The notes beneath the pieces were generated by a model. That model made no database searches and was not told where the DNA came from. It worked only from the letters and a program-made list of their open reading frames with translations. Positions 58,500 to 64,000 of a stretch of 64,000 bases of DNA are shown one piece after another; within the stretch, counting starts at the first letter, position 1, and each line of letters opens with the position of its first letter. Source of the stretch: Opisthocomus hoazin. Its lineage: Eukaryota; Chordata; Aves; Opisthocomiformes; Opisthocomidae. The translations under genes and the position numbers were made by a program. The DNA lies in assembly GCF_030867145.1 (NCBI RefSeq), contig NC_134429.1, forward strand, positions 15,004,677 through 15,068,676. Reading direction: 5' to 3'.

Positions 58500-61110
58500 A
58501 GAAAAGCAAAAGGAAGAACAAAGGGAGGAAAAGTATCTCCTCCGAGCAGCTTGATGGTGCTGACTCCTTGTTTCTTTTGCTGTTTAAAGGCGAGCGTGCA
58601 ATGGAAGGGGAAAATCAGTTGTTTTGTGCAGGAAAGTTCCCTCGTCCCTGGGTGCAAGCGCGGGGAAGGGAGGGAGAAGCAGCCCGGTGCTGGGCAGACC
58701 TTTGGTCGGACGCCGAGCAGCTGCTCCGTGGCAGACGTGGGTGACTAATTCAGTGGCCTTCGTTTGCGGCATGTAAGCTAACGAAGGGTGACAGGAAACA
58801 CCCCGAAAGCTTCTGGGGTCTCTTTGAGGCCAGCTTGGAAGTGGTAGGGGGATTAACAGCTGGTGGGAAAGGAATTCAGGGCTTTGGGAGGGGGAAAAGT
58901 CCAGCACCAAAGAGTAAACAAAGACAGGGGTGAAACTGTAGCCGGTGGCTGCCGTGCTGAGAGACCTGCATCCATGTGCACGGGGAGAGGGATGAGCAAG
59001 GGAAAGGGAGAAAAAACATTGAGACCAAGAAGAAATTTGGGATGGGAAGGGAAAGCAGACACGTGAGTCGTCATTTCAAAGTGATATGCTGCTGTGTGTG
59101 GGATGTCTGTGGGGACTAGAGTTGCTGTGGGGAAACTGAGGCACGGGGGATGCCAGACAGTGTCAAACTTGCTTCTTTCTCCCCCTGGAACTATGTCAGT
59201 GATGTGTCTGGTCCTGATCTGAATTTCAAAGATTTAGGGGAATTGTCATCCCCATCATCCCCGAGGCAGCCGGGTCCCCATGCCTGGACCGTGATGGTGG
59301 GGCGAGGAGGGTGCCTGGGGAATCGCATCCCTCCACAACCGCTGCTAAGTGAGCTGAATTCAAAGGGGTAAAATTAATTTCCTTTTCCCTGAGGGAACAT
59401 ATCACATGCTGAGAGATGCATAAAGAAATGAGGCCCCACGAGGCGGCAAAGAAACAGCCAGAATGCGGGTGGAGGTAGGCGGCTGCTCCTGTTTGTATGC
59501 AGGGACTCGCTCCCCAGTAGCTTGCTCCTGATCCGGGATTTGCTGGAGAAATGAGCCCAGGTGGTGCTAAAACAACCCCTTGTATGAGGTCTGGGTGCGA
59601 TGGGTCCCAGCTGCATGGGTCATGGGTACGTGTGGCAGGAGGAGGTCTTACCACGGGTCCTTAATGGGTGGTGGGTGCTCGTGAGCTCATACCTGGTGTC
59701 CACAGCCTCCCAACTCACCTCCTGTGCAGTAGCTGATCTTCACCAGCCGCTGCGTGAGCTCAGGCACTGCCTTTTGCGATGGGAAGGAGCATCTGAACCT
59801 CCTTGGGGCATGTTCCCCGCCATCACCAGCATCTGCAAGTGCTAAGATGCTGAATTTCACCTGACAGCTTTGCATAGGGACCGTGGTGGTGCTGAAGGGG
59901 TTGGAGATGGTTGTATATCTGCCACTGGACTTGCCGTGGATGCTCGCTAGGTGGAGGACTGCATGTTAAATAGTGTAATATTTGTATATATATACAGAAA
60001 GAGTATGGAAAAGCAGCAGAGGGGTAAAGTCCCCATGCTGGCTTGGCAGTTGGGGACCCCTGTGCACATCCCTACTGTGACAGGGAGAGCCCACCAGCAG
60101 CTTTTAGGGGGATGTTCGGGAAGTTGCCATCTTGTATGGGTGCAGCGTGGGGAAACGCAGCAGTAAAGAGGCTGGGGGAATAAGGGTATTTAGGTTAAGG
60201 GCTGGACTGATGCACCCTGCTAGACTGAATCTTGAGCTTGGGCCAGGGACCAAAACCCCACAAGCCAAAACCCACCCAGATGCTCCCCTCCATCCTATTT
60301 GGCATGGGCACCCAAAATCTATCGCTGGGGAGCTTGGTCTGGCCAAAACCTCAGGGAAGGTGTTTCCCTCCTGCCTGCAAACGCGGAGGGTCCCAAAGCC
60401 GAGGCTGGAGTTCAGGTAACGGGGGTGTGCATCAGGGCTGGGCATGTGTTTCAGGGCTCAGCTAATTGGCAGAGGGTCTGGACATCTCTCAAAGCTGCAG
60501 TTTTTAATCGGCAGGTAGATCTGCAAAGATCCTTGCGTTTGTGAGCTGGGAAATATGAATTATGCATGCGCTCGGTGGCCCTGTGAACCCGGCCACGGCA
60601 GTAACTGCCTGGTAATGAGGTGGGGGAGGCAGGGGAAGCACCGAGCAAGCCCACCATCGCTTCTGCTGGCATTCCCAGCCCTGTCGAGCCGGAGCATCCC
60701 TGGTTTTGTGCCCTCCCCACCCCTCCCAATATCCCAAAGGGCTGGGGGTTTGGATGTGTTGCACCCTTAAGAGATGCAGGGTTGGGCTGCCAAAACCCTG
60801 CCTCCGGGTGCATGCCAGGATGAGCACTGTTGTCCTCATTATTGGTGGATTTTTATGAACCTTGGGAGGGCAAAACAGGGTGCACAGGAGGAGGTGGGGA
60901 CGTTTTCGGCAGGCAGCGTGGTCTGGTTGCTGCTGCCTTCGCAAATGGCAGGAGGAGGGGATCAGAGCCTGACTGCTGAGCTTGAGCTGCAGGGGATGAT
61001 GTCAGGCAGGAGGATCCCCATGCCAAAATGCAGGTCCGACGTAGAAGTGTGTATTTATGTCTGCCTTGAGGTAAGGAGGACGAGCAGCAGCGTAGGGGAG
61101 CAGGGGATGC
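58500..61110. other. upstream flank of KLHDC7A, no gene seen
   Basis: The sequence is unique and moderately G-rich. A short TTTGTATATATATACAG patch lies near 59980. Frames up to 146 codons have no recognisable family. Confidence 0.6.
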
Positions 61111-61119
61111 GGCCGTGGT

Positions 61120-61400
61120 GTCTCCGAGCAGCGGTGACGTCTCGGCACTTGTGACTCTAATTGAATGTAATTGCCTCTTCCAAATTTTGCTAAAACCTTT
61201 TCAAAGTCCCCTGAAATTAGGGAACATCGATAACGCCGTTCCTTGGGGTTTTCAGCTCGCGTCATCCCTAAGAAGCACGATTAATTTTTTACAAGCTAAT
61301 CATATCTCTTAGGCAGGTTGTCAGCCACGGATCTGTCATCTCTCATCAATAATGAAACAACCTGAGCAGCTCTTTCCCCCTCCAGCCTCCTCCATTATTC
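61120..61400. promoter_or_regulatory. candidate enhancer island upstream of KLHDC7A
   Basis: About 280 bp of unique, balanced sequence with kept CpGs. It contains CTCTAATTGAATGTAATTGC near 61155, ACATCGATAACGCC near 61223 and CACGATTAATTTTT near 61276. AAGCTAATCATATC and ATCAATAATGAAAC follow. The density of TAAT cores is well above that of the flanks. The function is inferred. Confidence 0.45.
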
Positions 61401-62152
61401 ACTGCCAGGTCCTCAAACAACGGGGTGTGTGGTAGGGGGGAGCCAGGGATTTAATTGATTGTCCTTTGGGAAGGTGGTGGTTGAGGCAGGGCTGGTAGGT
61501 GGTGGGTGAAGGATCAGAGGGGGCAGGAGGTGAAGGCAAGGTCCAGCACGGCATGGATGGTTTTCTTTGGATTGCTGCTTTGGTGGGATGGCACATCCTT
61601 GTGTCCCTCGCTTTTGGGGCTTGGGGGGACTTTGGGAAACCAGGCAGCATCTTTACCCAAAATGAGGAGAGGCTCCTGTGTCCTCTTGGTCATTGCTTTG
61701 GCTGTGGTGGTGCTGAGAAGGTCCCAGCCTACAGCCTGAGCCACCACCATAGGAAAGAGCGAAGCATCCTGAATGCACACAGAGGGGGGGATTTGGGATG
61801 TGGGACCTCCGAGCTCACCGGTCCTCTGCCAGCTGCTACATGGGGAGGTCACGTCGCTTCTGAGAGGACACCAAGCAGAGCCGGATGATGGTGGCACTGC
61901 CACTGTAACACTCCTCATTTCCATGGTTCCGGGCTAAAATTGCCACATTTGCATTTAAATGGAGGTTTGGGTGTCTGTAAATTCTCTTTTTTTTTTTTTG
62001 AAGCGAGAAGGCCGAATGGTGGTTTAATCGCGTTGGGATGAGGCCCCTGGAGCATCCCTAATCCAGTGAGAAGAGCGAGAAGCATCCGTGCTGTGGTGGG
62101 GGGGCTCTCCTGCCTGCTCGGTAGCGTGGGGGTGAACAGAGTCATGCAGATT

Positions 62153-62213
62153 TTCCTAAAAAGTAAAGGTTCCCCTAAAAAACAAAGGGTCTTCTAAAAA
62201 ATAAAGATTCCCT
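62153..62213. repeat. 20-bp tandem repeat, 3 units
   Basis: Three similar units of about 19-21 bp, each of the form CCTAAAAAGTAAAGGTTC, with several substitutions between copies. Confidence 0.7.
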
Positions 62214-63221
62214 TCTCACCCTGGGAGGTGCAATGGGCTGGAGCAAGGACCGCGGTTGGGGATGGAGCAGGGTTTCAGGCAGCTGGTCCGAAGGGATCCG
62301 GATGCTTGGATGCTGTTGCTTTGGGATGAAAGTGGAGCCACTGATCCTCCCACATCCCAGTCAGCCCCAGTCTGTCCCCGCATTGCTTCCAGACCAACTT
62401 ATAGAACCGTGTGCTTTTGCGGACGGGAAGAAACTCCTGAGCCGCCGCGTGTGTGTTTGGCTCCTTTGAGGCTGGGAAATCACTCACCGCGAGGTTGGCA
62501 ATGGAGCATGGTAGGGACTGAATCTGCTTAATAATAATTAATCATAATAGTAATAATAACGCTTAGCGCTCGTACGAGGCTTTGGAAAGATGAAGCGCCA
62601 CACGGCTGCTGGCTAATCCTCTAGGATTAAGGGTTCCTGGAGGAAAAGGCAAGGGAGTGCCCCATCCTTGGGCTCCTCTTCCCCTGCATCCGCTCCCCAG
62701 GGATGCTGGCTGGATGCTCTTGGGGGACCGCAGGGAGGGAAAGCAGCTGGGAAAAACCGCTGGCCTCCCTCAGCATCTGGCAGGATTGGGCCAAAACCAC
62801 CTGGTTTTTGCAAAAGCTATCATACGGCAGGATTAATGCCGTACTGGGATGTGCCCAGCAGCATGGGGGTACTGCAGGAATGGCCAGGATCTGACCGTGC
62901 CGGACCGTTACCTGTTTCCACAGTGACAATTAGCCAAGAGGGATGAGGAGGGACCAAACGCGGGTGCAGCGCTTTAAACTCGGCTGGTGATTCCGTGCCG
63001 GCGCTGCCCGACGGGACGCGTGCTGCCCGCTCATGTGTGAGCGCTGACATTTTGGGTTGGGAGCTGCCTGTCACTAGAGATTGACCGTCCAGCCCGGGAC
63101 AAGTGTTGTGCACGGAGCCCGTCTTCCAGCAAAGGCGATTTGCCCCGATCAGGGTCCTGGGGTATAAGGTCAGTGATCCGCAGCGTTCTGGCTCCCAGCA
63201 CCACCGTTCACATGTAGGACT

Positions 63222-63250
63222 TGTCCCCAGCGTCCTTCACGCTGGGGACA
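63222..63250. repeat. perfect 12-bp stem hairpin with 5-nt loop
   Basis: TGTCCCCAGCGT (63222-63233) and ACGCTGGGGACA (63239-63250) are exact reverse complements around the loop CCTTC. Pairing does not extend further, so it is too short for a microRNA precursor. Either strand would fold stably if transcribed. Confidence 0.9.
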
Positions 63251-63932
63251 CATGCGGTCCCTACCCCAGGGAGCTGAGACCTGGAGCAACTCGGTGCAGT
63301 GGGAATGGTTTAAATGGATTTTTTTTTTCAGGGTAAATCTGGCCCATGCATAATAGACACCCCCCACAAGACCTTGCAAAGCCTCAGGGTACCCCAAAAT
63401 GGTTCTGGGTACCCCAGTATAAGGCAAAACATTAAAGACAGCCTTCTACCAGGAGAGATTTTTCTTTTTCCTTTTAATTAAATTGTCTGAGGAAGCCAAG
63501 ACACAGACAGAAAGAGACCGAGACTGTAAATAGTATAGAAAAAAAAAAAAAGAGAAAGAGCAAGAGAACTGATTGACGGAGGTGTAAATGCCAGGTGGAG
63601 CCATACGGAGGAAGAGGAGGAGGAGGGAGAGGCAGGCGAAGCTTCACGTGAGCTCCAGGATCACTGTTAGGGTGAGTGCCAAAACTAGTCTGAAGCCGCA
63701 GTGGCCAGTAAGTGAACCTAGTCAGGAGGAGAAAAGGGATGGGGAGTTTAGGAACCTGTGTCCTGCCACTTGGGTTCAAAGCACGATGGGGTCACCACCT
63801 TTTTTTGGGGTGGGACCCTCCTTCTAAACTTGCTGTGGAGCTTGTGTGGGGTGGGGCAGCAGGTCAGGGATGCTGCAGGGAGCACCCACGGGGCACCTTC
63901 TGGTGCGAGGACATCCCTGCTGCCAAGGGCAA

Positions 63933-64000
63933 GGACTTGGGGCCATGCAAGGAGAGACATTCAAGGGCTTGGGGCCAAGTAAGGAGAGACGTTCAAGAGC
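63933..64000. repeat. 32-33-bp tandem repeat cut by the window edge
   Basis: Two units (63933-63965 and 63966-63997) share CTTGGGGCCA and AAGGAGAGAC, followed by ATTCAAG or GTTCAAG. They differ by one indel and a few substitutions. The array may continue beyond the window. Confidence 0.8.

Larger units (their letters stand above)
61401..64000. other. intergenic DNA at the right edge, no gene seen
   Basis: The sequence is unique and G-rich, with a small TAATAATTAATCATAATAG patch near 62531. It also holds two short tandem repeats and a perfect hairpin, listed separately. By synteny IGSF21 may lie beyond the right edge, but no exon of it is visible here. Confidence 0.55.

Noticed and set aside
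57648-58748. 366-codon plus-strand open frame across the KLHDC7A repeat and 5' end
   Set aside because: Its first part is the reverse strand of the 12-bp repeat (FPARFP-type peptides). It has no domain and overlaps KLHDC7A.

Overview
The window looks like part of a bird chromosome, or less likely that of another sauropsid. It carries the 5' part of PAX7 and all of KLHDC7A, both on the minus strand. In mammals these two genes are neighbours in the same order and orientation (KLHDC7A upstream of PAX7, as at human 1p36.13), so this is a conserved syntenic block. The bird assignment is an inference. It rests on compact GC-rich sequence, many long G or C homopolymers, very few recognisable interspersed repeats, and an acidic linker in PAX7 exon 4 that differs from the human one as I remember it.

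Layout. Positions 1-9081 are the start of a large PAX7 intron after exon 4; the homeodomain exons and the 3' end of PAX7 lie beyond the left edge. Exons 4, 3, 2 and 1 follow at 9082-9210, 10191-10320, 10966-11201 and 13230-13314. Every exon has GT-AG borders and the reading frame is continuous. Together they encode an intact N-terminus, the whole paired domain and the linker before the octapeptide. A CpG-rich promoter with a CCAAT box and a TATA-like box lies about 650 bases upstream of the ATG. From about 14 to 55 kb there is no protein-coding gene I can support. This gap holds many AT-rich, homeodomain-motif-rich islands that look like conserved non-coding regulatory DNA, plus one orphan CpG-rich patch near 27 kb. 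KLHDC7A is a single uninterrupted 827-codon frame at 55792-58275. The last 5.7 kb is non-coding flank with one more enhancer-like island, a perfect hairpin and two short tandem repeats.

How it fits together. PAX7 is a developmental transcription factor for muscle satellite cells, neural crest and dorsal neural tube. Genes of this class commonly sit beside gene deserts filled with enhancers, and the large intron plus the 41 kb upstream gap fit that picture. KLHDC7A is a membrane-anchored kelch-type protein of poorly known function. Nothing in the sequence suggests that it works with PAX7; it may simply be a bystander in the regulatory domain.

I found no mobile element, CRISPR array, tRNA, rRNA or novel multi-gene system that I can support. 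The most informative observations are two tandem splice acceptors in PAX7 that explain its known Q and GL isoforms, a coding 12-bp repeat expansion in KLHDC7A, short upstream ORFs in both genes, and a set of candidate regulatory islands. All conservation statements are inferences from base composition and motifs, because no alignment could be run.
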